This document shows positions 1 through 11,619 of a DNA stretch of 64,000 nucleotides, piece after piece. The notes below the pieces were generated by a model. The model did not search any database. It was not told where the DNA came from and saw only the letters and a list, made by a program, of their open reading frames with translations. The number at the start of each line of letters is the position of its first letter. The first letter of the stretch is position 1. The stretch covers positions 156,665,043-156,729,042 of the forward strand of contig CP136069.1 of assembly GCA_032622095.1 (NCBI GenBank), read 5' to 3'. The position numbers and the translations under genes are program-made. Source of the stretch: Siphonodentalium dalli (taxonomy: Eukaryota; Mollusca; Scaphopoda; Gadilida; Siphonodentaliidae).

Positions 1-119
1 AAGACTCAATAGCAGGAATGGAAAAAAAAATTGGCATATGGAAAAAACTGTTTTTTGGACCCAAGAGACACCCACCCACCCCATCATACGTGCCTGGAAA
101 TTGTTTCCGACCCCCCCTG
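1..119. mobile_element. Right end of a CAGGG-type (hAT-like) element, cut by window edge
   Basis: The stretch ends in a C run followed by TG. Before that it reads ATACGTGCCTGGAAATTGTT, which closely matches the right end of the complete element at 35198-35669. The left end lies outside the window, so no target duplication can be checked. Confidence 0.5.
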
Positions 120-1051
120 CGCAGATTACTATTTCCTTGACTTCGGAGGTGAAAAATATTTGATTCAAGTCGAGGAACCCACAACATCAAAGCTCAGAGT
201 GATCAGATACCGATTTTTAAAATCTATCATTTTAATTTTACGTGGCCCAGCAAACAGCAGATGAGAATACTTTCTCTGACCAAATTGCAGATGGAGATGG
301 ATAACTCTAAAATCAACTGGGTTTTTTGTGTGTGTGTCAGATGTTTGACAAACCAGCAATATTCGTTGAACAAAAAGTTGATAAATTACAGGTTTTTGTC
401 AATTTTATGCCATAATTGACTGCAGTTAGCATTATTTTCGAGCAATTAATTCTGTCAACTGAAGCGGCATTTCAAAAAATCTTGTTGTTGTTGGAATCTG
501 ATGATATGGGGACTATTGATTCGGATTGAGGACCTTCAAGGGAAAAATATCTTTATTGGATAAATTTACATTTATATGAAAACGGGGATTTATTGCATAT
601 TTCACATAGCCACATCTGATTTATTTATAGAGGTTTATGTATGCTTGACTTTCAGCGATTTACATGGATGGGACACAATGACTCAATGAGACATAATTTA
701 TGGCCCTGGTAGGATCCAACTTCAGTAGATGACAGGCACTTCGAAAAGGAATGAGATAATTTGCCAAATGACTATTGTTTTGGGGCTAAATAATTTAGAT
801 AAAACAAACTGATGTCATTGTGCAATAGTGGTATGTTCGGTGTGTTTCCTATACGGTTACTACTTAGGGGTGACCCCTTCTGTGAAGTAGATGATGAGAA
901 ACAAGTATTAAGGGTGGTCCCAGCTCGAGATTGCATGCTTGTTCATGACTTTTGTGAGCTTATATCGTACTCTCAGATGTCTAAGCATTGTGATGGTCAA
1001 TAATAGTGATAGCGGAGACCTAGACTGAAATTAACAATATTGATGGAAATT
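120..1051. other. Unassigned DNA with one old repeat
   Basis: No gene is recognised. Positions about 380-540 resemble 41745-41890, which lies just beyond the LINE 3' end: both share a CAGGTTTTxG start, TTAGCAT, a TTGTTGTTGTT run and GATGATAxGGGGAC. It is therefore an old dispersed repeat. Confidence 0.4.
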
Positions 1052-1062
1052 TAATTCTATTT
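1052..1062. repeat. 11-bp target duplication, left copy
   Basis: TAATTCTATTT abuts the foldback element and is repeated exactly at 7034-7044. One or two of the 11 bp could belong to the TIR instead, since the ends are AT-rich. Confidence 0.8.
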
Positions 1063-4000
1063 ATAGTCTAGGCTGTGCTGGGGGGTGATCGTCGCACATC
1101 GGGGGAATTTATGCGACCATCATTTTCTTATGGGAAAATTACTCTAGTTTTCGAATTCAGAGGGCGCCGAGCCGAGATAGGTGACAAAATATAACTTTTC
1201 ACTATGTTTCATAGGGTACCCGACCTAAAAAATGACATATTTTCAAAGGTTAACAGGCATTAGCCAACTGGTTAACAGGGCAGCAACATCGGAAAAATTG
1301 TAAACATATTTGCCAAATAAGGAACGAATATAGACACTTAATCAGATTTAACATCGTTTTCCTGCTTTCGTTCTGATTTCGTGACGTCATGGTAAAATAT
1401 GTAGCGTGACGCGTCAAAAATTCATGGCGATTCAGACAAAGTGTTGTGCGTCAACTCTGTGCAAAGATAGCATATCTGTCGAATTCTTCCAAGTTATATA
1501 TTTTTGGAAATGGAAAGGTACCCCCTATATAATGATGTTCATACTTACATTATATCTTTCCAAGTATTGACATAATAGACAAAAACTTAACCCTCCCCCC
1601 AATTTCACAAATAACCACATATATGTGCCCATGCAGTTTGTGTCCACCAAATAAATTGACAATGCACAGTTTACCCTTTCATGTTGTGTAGAATCGTACG
1701 GCGACACTGATAATGTAAAACATCGTTCAAATCCTAGATTAGGAAGGTAATAAAATCCAAGATGGCGTCCAAGATGGCCGCCAATTTTTATATTGACACT
1801 CTATTCACCAGATGTATGGTAACCGGACTAGATCATCGCGAGTGCTTTATGTAATATGGCCTTGTCTTGGATGGAGTCTGTATCTTAATACGTATAAGGC
1901 AATTGGCGACGTAAAACCGATGATGAAGACCAAAATGGCCGCCAAAATAAACAGAACTGTTCTGATAAAACGACCAACTTCTGAGTTGCCATAAAATCAC
2001 ATGGTATGACTGTTGTAGCTTTTTTGTTCGTACATATATGTCATTTTGTCCAACATGATCCGTATCTGAAGGAACTAGGGACATTAAGATAGTAACTGTT
2101 CATTAATTTCTCGAAATAACGACATCATTTAATGTCAAATTGCCTAAATAGGACCGAATTTCAAACTGACATCCAATCATTTGATGGTATATATGTCAAT
2201 GTTCTGCTACACGATGCTACAACTGCAAACATCCATAGTACAGCAATAATGGAAGCCACAATGCCGATTAAAACATGCCTATGCAGTGTATGCACTAATA
2301 GTTATATATTCAATTATCAATAAATAAAGGAGTTTTTCCATGCTAGTAGCACATTAGACCCGCAATCGTAAACCGTCTGGAGATAACGGACCTACAATAA
2401 TTGCGGATATTTTGTTTATACGAAAATGTTGGCCAACTGTGTTCACATTACCCCGCTAATGTCGTCAACTGCTTACCATGGTGGTTGGTTTCTACGTTCA
2501 AAGAAGCGATGTTCCAATGTAATAACGGACAATAATCACCAGCAATTTAGACCGAACTAAAACTGTTTCTCTACATTTCCTCGGGATGCCTCACCGCACG
2601 GAAATGGGTGTTTACATAAGCAGTTCTAATTCGTATTTGTTTAGTACTTCTCAACTCTGAAGATTTAGATAACAATAAACGGTTACATGTTCATTGCAAA
2701 TACTCATTTTATGAACTATTCGCAGTTGCAACCGATAGTTTAAATCAATTTCCCACCAACGTACTATAGTCATGGGTGGTTGACGAGTTAATTCACAGGT
2801 TTATGCCCTCACTTCCATATCATTTTATTTCACACCTGCAGTTCAGGTTTCACGTCGCTGTCGCAATATATTAATACATCTATTGAGCGTTTTGTTATGA
2901 TGATCATCCATTTCGTCAAGAGACGAAGAAATAATAAGTTTCTGCCATATTTTATATTGGATAAGGCCTATCCACTCGTAGACAATTTCGTTAGACATTT
3001 AACCACCGATAACATGACTTCATCATGCTGGTACTTATCAGCTATGAGTAACATACATCTATCGGATCTACACAGCCGGTGACACGATTAAGTTGATGTT
3101 CTGTTCTTATGTGAACCTAATTTAATCATTAGCTGTCAACTCGGGGAACACTATAAAAAAGTTGGTTGGCACATGTGCGCAGGCATTTCTGCCAAGTACG
3201 ATAAGCCGAGAAGTTGCAATAGTTAATTCACTGTGACAGTATTGTTGGATTAAATTGACCTGACCAATCATATGATGCAATCCAATTACTCTTCAGCTGG
3301 ATACGTGATTGTTCCCAACAAGTAATTGTTTATCATAAGTAATTCATAAATGGCACTGAATGGCATGGGTATATATAATAGAAAAATGGACGAATTTTAT
3401 TAATATTGGGACTAAATTCAAATTATAAGAAATATTTCTTTTTTCGATTTAATAAGGTGGCGAGTTAGAATCGACAATTTTGAAGACAACTTAACTTCAA
3501 TCGCATAACCTTAGTCGAGACTAGATCCATTTATTAAATGTAACACTTAACTGGTTTTCAAAGGGCAAATATGTTTGCATTATTTGTGTGCAATTTTACA
3601 CGTACAATACCATAACTCAAAGCATGAAGTATCTCGATCTAAATTCCTACCAGGTGTACACATAAGAAAGTAGAGAGATTACTAATTTAATATGCTGGAA
3701 GCAAAGGGTGTTGCTACTTTCGAAGTTTCATATGTGTGGGATACTATGTGTAAGTTTACTATATGCCTTGCCCCATGTCGCAGAAGAGTCCATATTATTA
3801 GCAAATAGGTCCAACAGCCATCACATGTCCGACTGCGATTGTCTATATATGTCATACATTCAATCCAACATTTAAACAAGAACGTGTGTCATTGTCGAAT
3901 ATAGGACCGTCGCCACATGCAACGATGGAACCTGGTTTGATTGTATGGTGCTCACAAGGTAAACTTACTCAAAATATACCGACCCATTACGGCTTCAAAT

Positions 4001-5862
4001 TCCTCAATATTAAGCTAAAATAAGGATTCTGGGACGTTTACTTAGATGAATGCACGCAATAACTACCACACCTATGTACATTATCTGATATTTGTGATAA
4101 TCGCATGCTTGCATATATGCTTTCGGTCAGATACATATAATTGGTTCACGCATATCGTAAAATGTATCCTGGGGACAATTACCACAATCATGAATATTTG
4201 ACATATATCAGATACGTAGGTTGTTCCATTGCAGAAAATTGGCGATCGTGCAAAGGAGCTGCTAATTATTGTTTGTGTTAAAAGTACTCCACGGCTACTA
4301 TATTTCTTGAGAATGTCCTACCTGTAGCGGTTATACTCCATTTTGATTAAAAACTAATTCCGCGGCTATGGCTGATAACATGTGACCAACGAGTTGCCAT
4401 CCCGTTGCTTGAAATGGATCAGCATCAGTGAAAGGGACACATTTAATATGACAAGCATCATCCTTATGCTGAGCAACTGAGTATATGACATTTTGAGCAC
4501 GTCTTCTAACTGTGTGGCTTTCTAATCCTTGTACTTTTCATCTTTGGTTAATTGCCGAGATTGCTCCATACTGATATATAAATTGGATGATATAGTTTTA
4601 TCCCATTCGAGTACTGTACGTGATTATCATAGTTGGGTACGTGTGACGGAGAGTCGTGTGATACCTACAGTGTGAGACCAACTTTCATGGATCCAAATTT
4701 CATGGGACTTAGCACAATCAATACCACGGCCTCACACTTACCGTTATCATTTAAAGCATTAGTATTTACAAATGAGGGGTCAGTTTTGATAATATTCTAC
4801 CTGTTCCAACCAAACCTGAAAGTTGGTTCTGTGCAACATTCTTGGGGTAAGTTCCAAGTAACTTGATATTATTTAAAATGACCAATGCCTTGTATGAAGT
4901 TAAATACTGAATACATATAATGTGTTTAAATATATTGTGATAGCAACGCGAATTCTGGACATCCGGGAAGATATCAAATAATATGGAAGCGAATGCATAT
5001 ATATAACTCGCCGAAGGCATCAGCCACTACTCAGACATACAAGATCTATAGTACATTAGCAGGACAATAATTATACTATTGGTCGTCAATGTGTATTCAA
5101 TAAAATAATTAATACACCTGCAACCACGCATATCAAGCGGCATATAATTAAGTACAGATAAGCAAATACTCAAATGAACTGCTTAAGTAAATAAGCATAA
5201 ATCCACGTCTGATGGGACCATAGCGAGAATATAACGACACAGATACGTATTTTGTCAGATTTGTTTGAGATTTGTTTCGGTTATTTCCATAGAACATCAC
5301 TCAAATGAACGTGAAAATAAATTACCCCAGTACGCATTGACAACATTGATGAGATATATAAAATAAATTGTCCATTCTTTGCATACCCGCATTTATCAGG
5401 ATTCTAAATTGGTTGTTATTGCTTGACGGTTTGTGTAAGCGGGTCTAATGAGTCATTACCGTGGACACCTACATTGGTTATTGAATCAGCAGTTTCATCA
5501 CCAAGCAGAACGTTGACTTGTATACCACAAAATGGATGTCAGGTTGAAACACTATCCCATTGTGGCAATTTGGCATTGCATGTCGATTTTGAGAAATAAA
5601 ATGAGCATTTAATTTCTCAATGCCAACAGTTTTATTGGATTCTGATCACATTATCAACAGACATATATGCACGAACGAATAAGCTACAAAACTCATAACA
5701 TGCAGATGACATAACATTGCAACTCGGAAGCAGGTAATTTTATCGGATTTTTTTTTAGTTTTATGGCGGCCATTTTGGTCTCCATCATTGGTTTTACGTA
5801 ACTAGTTGACTTATACATATTACAATACAGCATCTATGAAATAAAGATCAGTTACAACCGGT

Positions 5863-5918
5863 GTGCACACTCAGTGTGCACAGTGCACAGTGCACACTCA
5901 GTGTGCACAGAGTGCCGA
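5863..5918. repeat. GTGCAC palindromic cluster inside the foldback right arm
   Basis: GTGTGCACACTCAGTGTGCA is repeated with GTGCACAGTGCAC between the copies, making overlapping palindromes at the inner edge of the duplicated part of the right arm. No matching block is obvious in the left arm. Confidence 0.7.
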
Positions 5919-5924
5919 TATTAA

Positions 5925-6640
5925 ACTTGGCAGCCATCTTGGACGCCATCTTGGATTTTATTACCTTCATAATCTAGGATTTGAATGGAATCTTAGATTC
6001 TCCATGTCCTCGGATGGTTCTGCCCTATATGACACTACAAAATGTGCATTGTCGATATTTAATTGGAAACAATCTGCATGGGTGCATTTAAGTGGATATT
6101 TGTGAAATTGGGGTGAGGGTTAAGCTTTTCTCGATTAGTTTACCATTTGGAGATATATAATAAAGATAGGAACATCATTTTGTAGGCAATACCCTTCCAT
6201 TTGCAAAATTATTTAACTTGGAAAAATTCGACAGATATGCTATATTTGCATGAGTTGATGATCTAGTCCGGTTACCATACATCTGGTGTATAGAGTGTCA
6301 ATATAAAAATTGGCGGCCATCTTGGACGCCATCTTGGATTTTATATTACCTTCCTAATCTAGGATTTGAACGATGTTTTACATTATCAGTGTCGCCGTAC
6401 GATTCTACACAATATGAAAAGGTAAACTGTGCATTGTCAATTTATTTGATGTACACAAACTGCATGGACACATATATGTGGTTATTTGTGAAATTGGGGG
6501 GAGGGTTAAGTTTTTGTCTATAATGTCAATACTTGGAAAGATATAATGTAAGTATGAACATCATTATATAGGGGGTACCCTTCCATTTCCAAAAATATAT
6601 AACTTGGAAGAATTCGACAGATATGCTATCTTTGCACAGA
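5925..6640. repeat. Tandem duplication (~382 bp) within the foldback right arm
   Basis: The block starting CAGCCATCTTGGACGCCATC (about 5931) recurs about 382 bp on, starting CGGCCATCTTGGACGCCATC (about 6313). Both continue through the GTGAAATTGGGG..GAGGGTTAAG segment. The left arm has a single copy. Confidence 0.7.
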
Positions 6641-7033
6641 GTTGACGCACAACACTTTGTCTGAATCGCCATGAAGTTTTGACGCGTCACGCTACATATT
6701 TTACCATGACGTCACGAAATCAGAACGAAAGCAGGAAAACGATGTTGAATCTGATTAAGTGTCTATATTCGTTCCATATTTTGCAAATATGTTTACAATC
6801 TTTCCGATGTTGCTGCCCTGTTAACCAGTTGGCTAATGCCTGTTAACCTTTGAAAATATGTCATTTTTTAGGTAGGGTACCCTATGAAACATAGTGAAAA
6901 GTTATATTTTGTCACCTATCTCGGCTCGGCGCCCTCTGAATTCGAAAACTAGAGTAATTTTCCCATAAGAAAATGATGGTCGCATAAATTCCCCCAATGT
7001 GCGACGATCACCCCCCAGCACAGCCTAGACTAT

Positions 7034-7044
7034 TAATTCTATTT
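7034..7044. repeat. 11-bp target duplication, right copy
   Basis: Exact match to 1052-1062, directly after the inverted end CCTAGACTAT. Confidence 0.8.
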
Positions 7045-9005
7045 CAATTTAATTCTATATATGTCTCTATGCGAAAAAACTTAATGATCGTTGAGAATTT
7101 TATCTGAAATTACTAATCATGCGGCACATGCTGACACTATTGTTAGGCATCTGATAGTATATAAACATTTTAATAATTGCCCAGGAGGAATGACATTAGT
7201 ATGAGGGACGCAAAGGAAAATCCACCACAAAGTCATTTAAATCTTGCCATTTCAAAGTTGGATCTTCACATTCTATGACACACATTATTAATGAAAGGTA
7301 CCGTACTTCATAATTTATTAACTGTACTAGTTACGTCCCTATCGCAACAGCAAAAACTTTGTACTGGTGGAATATATCATTCTTGATGGGCATAGATACA
7401 TAGATATTCATGGCATGGTCTGAGAAAATGCTACTAGATTAAACAGTTATATGATTGCCTCATTAGTCATGTACATGTATAACAAGAAGGTCGTGACAGT
7501 TCAACTAAGTTGGCCTGGAATTATTATATTTAGCATACATATTATTCCAATCCCAATGTGTCAAGTCGACAATAGCAAGTACGCAGGGCTATATTTAATA
7601 ATTTTTCCACAAATAGCCACTAGTTAATAGATATGCTAGCCATGCTGGTCAAGCTCCCGCTTAATGCTTAAGGTTTAAATCGAGAACACAGTGTTAAAAT
7701 CATGAATTATTTAATATGTGAGAATGCTAAAACTAATTTCCGTGCATTATAATTATTATATTTAACTTGATGTGTCCATCAAAGGAAACAGAATTCATAC
7801 ACACAGATGGAAAGTTGGCCCAGAAGCATATCCTCTCACCAGTCACTGCATGAACTCTGCAGTGTGCCGAGACCAAGTGGGATTGTGAGATGTTCTTCTT
7901 TTCCTTCACTCAACAAGAAGATAAACGACTCACTTTGTTAGTCACCAATTCACTGGGCTTTACATGTTTGTTACATCTGTGTGTTGACTGCTCTGTAGAT
8001 GGCTAGAATTGAATTTTGACCTGAGTCACATTCACAGTGAGTGGGTGAGGCTGAGCCTGAAGTTGTTGATAACTAAATTTACTAATCTGTAATCACTAAA
8101 TTGACTAATACAATCCTAATATTATTAGATTAGAAGGCCACATGACCGCTTTCACCGAATACTGCTTCCACAAGTTCCAGCTACGTGCTACGTTCAACGG
8201 TTCATGACTGAACTATTTCTGATTTCCTTGACCCAAGTTGAGGCTTGACCTGACAGTGTTAGATATTAACAATTAAATTTACTATTTAGAGAAGTAGTTA
8301 GTTAGTAGACTGAACAATTTGCCGCTTGCAGTTGCAACTCTTAAGTCTAACCAGTCCAGTTGAAAACAGACTTAAAATTGAACAATAACAGAACAAGTCA
8401 AATCGCCGTGGTGATCAGTCTGCACAGACCAGTCCACATTTCACTCCAGTGACGTTCATTTTCATATTTTTTTCAGTCACAGATTCGTCATTGAGTTTCT
8501 TTCGGACTGACTGATTTTCACTTTTAAACTTCCAAGTTCAAAACAAGTTCTAACTTCTACTACTACTAGTTCTAGTGAGTAGTGTTGTTATTCTTCTTCT
8601 TTTGACTGCTTTGACTCTAAAGTCATTCCAGTAATGGGCTCGTTGTGCTATCTTCGCTTGTGCTTTCTCGTTTGTTCTTAACGCTTACGTGCTGTGATAC
8701 CGTTGTACATTTAAAATACGAGCGATAACAATTACAAGCAATTCAATTTCAAATTTCGCAAATAAGAGAGCGCCACCATTTTGTAAAGAAATTACGTAAT
8801 CATTTCCAACGTTGCTATGGCCTGCCAGGGGACGTAATTTTCAAACTTTAACGGTACGGAATCTGGCGAGGTTTGCCGAATGCTATGCGCCCGTGTCAGC
8901 TAAATCCACATTAAGCATTTAATTTTGAATAAGGTTGATTTTGTGTTTCAAATTTAATAGTGTTGCTATGGGGAGGCTGATCGAAGAAGAAAAATAAATT
9001 CGTTT
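7045..9005. other. Low-repeat DNA upstream of the USP-like gene
   Basis: I see no repeat or protein match. From about 8470 to 8900 the sequence is less AT-rich and shows no long ORF. It could hold a promoter or 5' UTR for the plus-strand gene, but no start site can be shown. Confidence 0.3.
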
Positions 9006-9007
9006 TA

Positions 9008-10020
9008 TTAATTTGTCAATTCTATTCCAACATGGCGGCCACCATAGGGCCCCATAGGTCTGAATCGCCCGGATGTAAAAACAATTTTTTCATGTTGATG
9101 GGGTATAGAAATTACTGACGTCACAACTATACTTGCGTCGCTTACGCAATACCGTAAAACAACCCTTTTGGGTTGTGAATATTGACATGTAGATGGGAAC
9201 GAGTCATTTTGGGGGTCATTCGGCCAAAAAACATGGCGCCAGCAGCCATCTTGGATTTTACTCTTTGTATGACTAAATCCTTTAGCACGGGCTACAGGTC
9301 GTACCTTTAGTCTGATCATCATGAAATTTGTCATGGCTGTTGAAATTGGAATGTAGATGGGAACGAGTCATTTTGGGGTCATTCGGACAAAAAACATGGC
9401 CGCCAGTGGCCATCTTTGATTTCAAAATTCAATCCATTAGCACGGGCCACAGGTCGTACTGTTCGTCTGATCATCATGAAATTTGTCATGGATGTTAATA
9501 TTGACATGTAGATGGGAAACGAGTCATTTTGTGGTCAATCGGCCCAAAAACATGACCGCCAGCAGCCATCTTGAATTTTACTCTTTGTATGACTAAATCC
9601 TTTAGCACGGGCTACAGGTCGTACCTTTAGTCTGATCATCATAAAATTTGTCATGGATGTTAACAATGACATGTAGATGGGAACGAGTCATTTTGGGGTC
9701 ATTCAGCCAAAAAACATGGCCGCCAGCAGCCACCTTGGATTTTACTCTTTGTATGACTAAATCCTTTAGCATGGGCTACAGGTCGTACCTTTAGTCTGAT
9801 CATCATAAAATTTGTCATGGATGTTAATATTGACATGTAGATGGGAACGAGTCATTTTGGGGTCATTCGGCCAAAAAACATGGCTGCCAGCAGTCATCTT
9901 GGATTTTACTCTTTGTGTGACTAAATTCTTTACTGCTCATTTTTACACTCCTTTTTAATCTCTCTATTCATTGCTCATCACAAAATAATTACCTTCTTTA
10001 CAAAGTTGAGCTACAGTGTC
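9008..10020 (-). repeat. Family A tandem array (monomer ~160-170 bp)
   Basis: About five monomers on the minus strand. Each has an ATCCAAGATGGCTGC block, a reversed GGCCATGTTTTTT block, GACTCGTTCCCATCTACAT, and GACAAATTTCATGATGATCAG. Two monomer types alternate (CTAAAGGATTTAGTCATAC versus CTAATGGATTxAATTTTGAA). The distal end (9930-10020) is diverged and ends in TTTACAAAGTTGAGCTACAG. The open frames here are repeat shadows. Confidence 0.85.
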
Positions 10021-10044
10021 ATTGACACTTTCATTTAAAAAAAG

Positions 10045-10705
10045 GGGGGTATACTGTTTTGCACCTGTCGAGCCGTCCGTCCGTCCGTCCGATGTCTGTT
10101 CATGTCATAACTTGAACAGTAGTACTCGGATCTCAATGAAATTAGGTATGGAAGTTCACTACTATGAGGACATTAAATAGAGGGTTCCATCGTTTTGTTC
10201 GGATTTTCCATTCTAGAGTTATACATCTTTGTTTATCTGGAAATGTTGGCTTTTTGGTCCGTCTTGTGTCTGTTCATGTCGTAACTTCAACAGTTGTGCT
10301 GGGATCTCAATGAAATTTGGTATGGACGTTTACTACTATAAGGACATTCAATAGAGGGTTCCATTGTTCTGTTCCGCTTTTCCATTCTAGAGTTATTCAT
10401 CTTTGTTTATCTGGAAATGTTTTTGTCCATCCGATGTCTGTTCAGGTCATAACTTGAACAGTAATGCTCTGATCTCAATGAAATTTTGTATGGATGTTCA
10501 CCACTATGAGGACATTTAATGACACATTCAACTGTTTTGTTTTGGTTTTTTGTTCTATAGTTATTCATCTTTGTTTATATGAAAATGTTGATTTTTGGGT
10601 CCATCTGTCTGAGTATAGCAGTCATAAGTTATAGATATGCCCACACTAGGCGGTATGCCACAAGGGGGTATGCACCGGAAGACAGTCCATCTCTTGTTAA
10701 AATAT
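10045..10705 (-). mobile_element. Family B tandem-core element
   Basis: On the minus strand, monomers of about 170-175 bp carry AAGTTATGACATGAACAGAC and ACCAAATTTCATTGAGATCC. They are followed by a GGAC-repeat stub and GTATACCCCCC at 10045-10085. The other end reads GGTATGCACCGGAAGACAGT and then CTCTTGTT. The same layout is seen inverted at 57748-58590. Confidence 0.75.
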
Positions 10706-11489
10706 GAACAAGGTATATCAAGTTCTGTGCATTCTTGTGTTTAGCCTTTTGCATATACCAACTATGAAGGACTTGTATGCCTTTAACTTAAAAGATGATT
10801 TATTTTAAAGAATTTTGAATCATAGTCTTAGATAAGCATCCATTTAACATCAGCTACAATTATCAAATGTCATTTAAAATTTTTGTTCAGGCTGAATTCA
10901 CAGATTAAGAAGTGGGCCACTTGAATCATGAAAAACATTAAGGCCAGGATGCCATCATATATATTTTTATTGTATTTTTGTTTGTTTAAAATGCATCTGC
11001 ATTCTGACAAATAAATAATCCAACTATCTGTTGTCTATATATAAAGTTGTCTCATAACATTTTCATTGTGTTCAGTTTCATATTCAATTTCATTTGAATC
11101 ATTTTCCTCACCTGCATGCCATGGATATTTATATCTGGAATATTTCCAAACTGAAAACTCAATTGCACCTCTCTATTTGATCAGTTAAATATCTTTAATT
11201 TAATAGTTTGGTCTATCAGTTAAATGCTATAACATTAAAATTTATGCCATTTTTGCTTAGAAAGTTCATGCTTGACCAGACAATATCTAGATATCGACAA
11301 TTTTTTACTAGTATATTTTTCAGAACATACTTCCTACTTCATAACCAGTTTTAAGCATCTGAAATATCCATGCAATAATTGGCTTGACATATTTTGCAGT
11401 AATTTGGGAGTTGTCACATCAAACCTCTCCATTATTGAGTTTTTCATGTTTGGACATACATTCTATTTCATGTGTCACATTCCAACATA
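10706..11489. other. Unassigned AT-rich DNA
   Basis: No repeat or coding match recognised. The short ORF at 11272-11490 has no recognisable domain. Confidence 0.3.
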
Positions 11490-11619
11490 ATGTTAGCTTG
11501 TAATGTCTCAAACTCGGTTACAGATGCCAATGTTCAGAGATACAATCATGGTTTGGAGAACCAAGGATTGAATTGTTGGTTGAATTCAACCCTTCAAGCT
11601 CTTAAGCATATACTTCCAG
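11490..11619 (+). CDS. USP-like exon with catalytic Cys box
   Basis: In frame from ATG 11490 it reads to the donor CCAG|GTGAGT. The Cys box GLENQGLNCW includes the predicted nucleophile Cys. An alternative start is the acceptor CGGTTACAG at 11523. Confidence 0.7.

Larger units (their letters stand above)
1063..7033. mobile_element. Large foldback TIR element (~5.97 kb), Mutator-like or foldback type
   Basis: Left end ATAGTCTAGGCTGTGCTGG is repeated inverted at the right end. The outer ~0.75 kb of each arm (1063-~1815 and ~6290-7033) are near-identical reverse complements. Inverted similarity continues, more diverged, further in: for example CATTAGACCCGC at 2352 pairs with 5437-5455, and AAGCAGTTC near 2618 pairs with ~5180. 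The 11-bp sequence TAATTCTATTT flanks both ends (1052-1062 and 7034-7044) as a target duplication. Long TIRs with a 9-11 bp duplication fit Mutator-like or foldback elements. No transposase is visible, so it is probably non-autonomous. Confidence 0.85.

Noticed and set aside
9008-9334. 108-codon minus-strand ORF
   Set aside because: Lies entirely in family A monomers; similar frames appear in the other arrays at 16.8, 17.4 and 54-56 kb.
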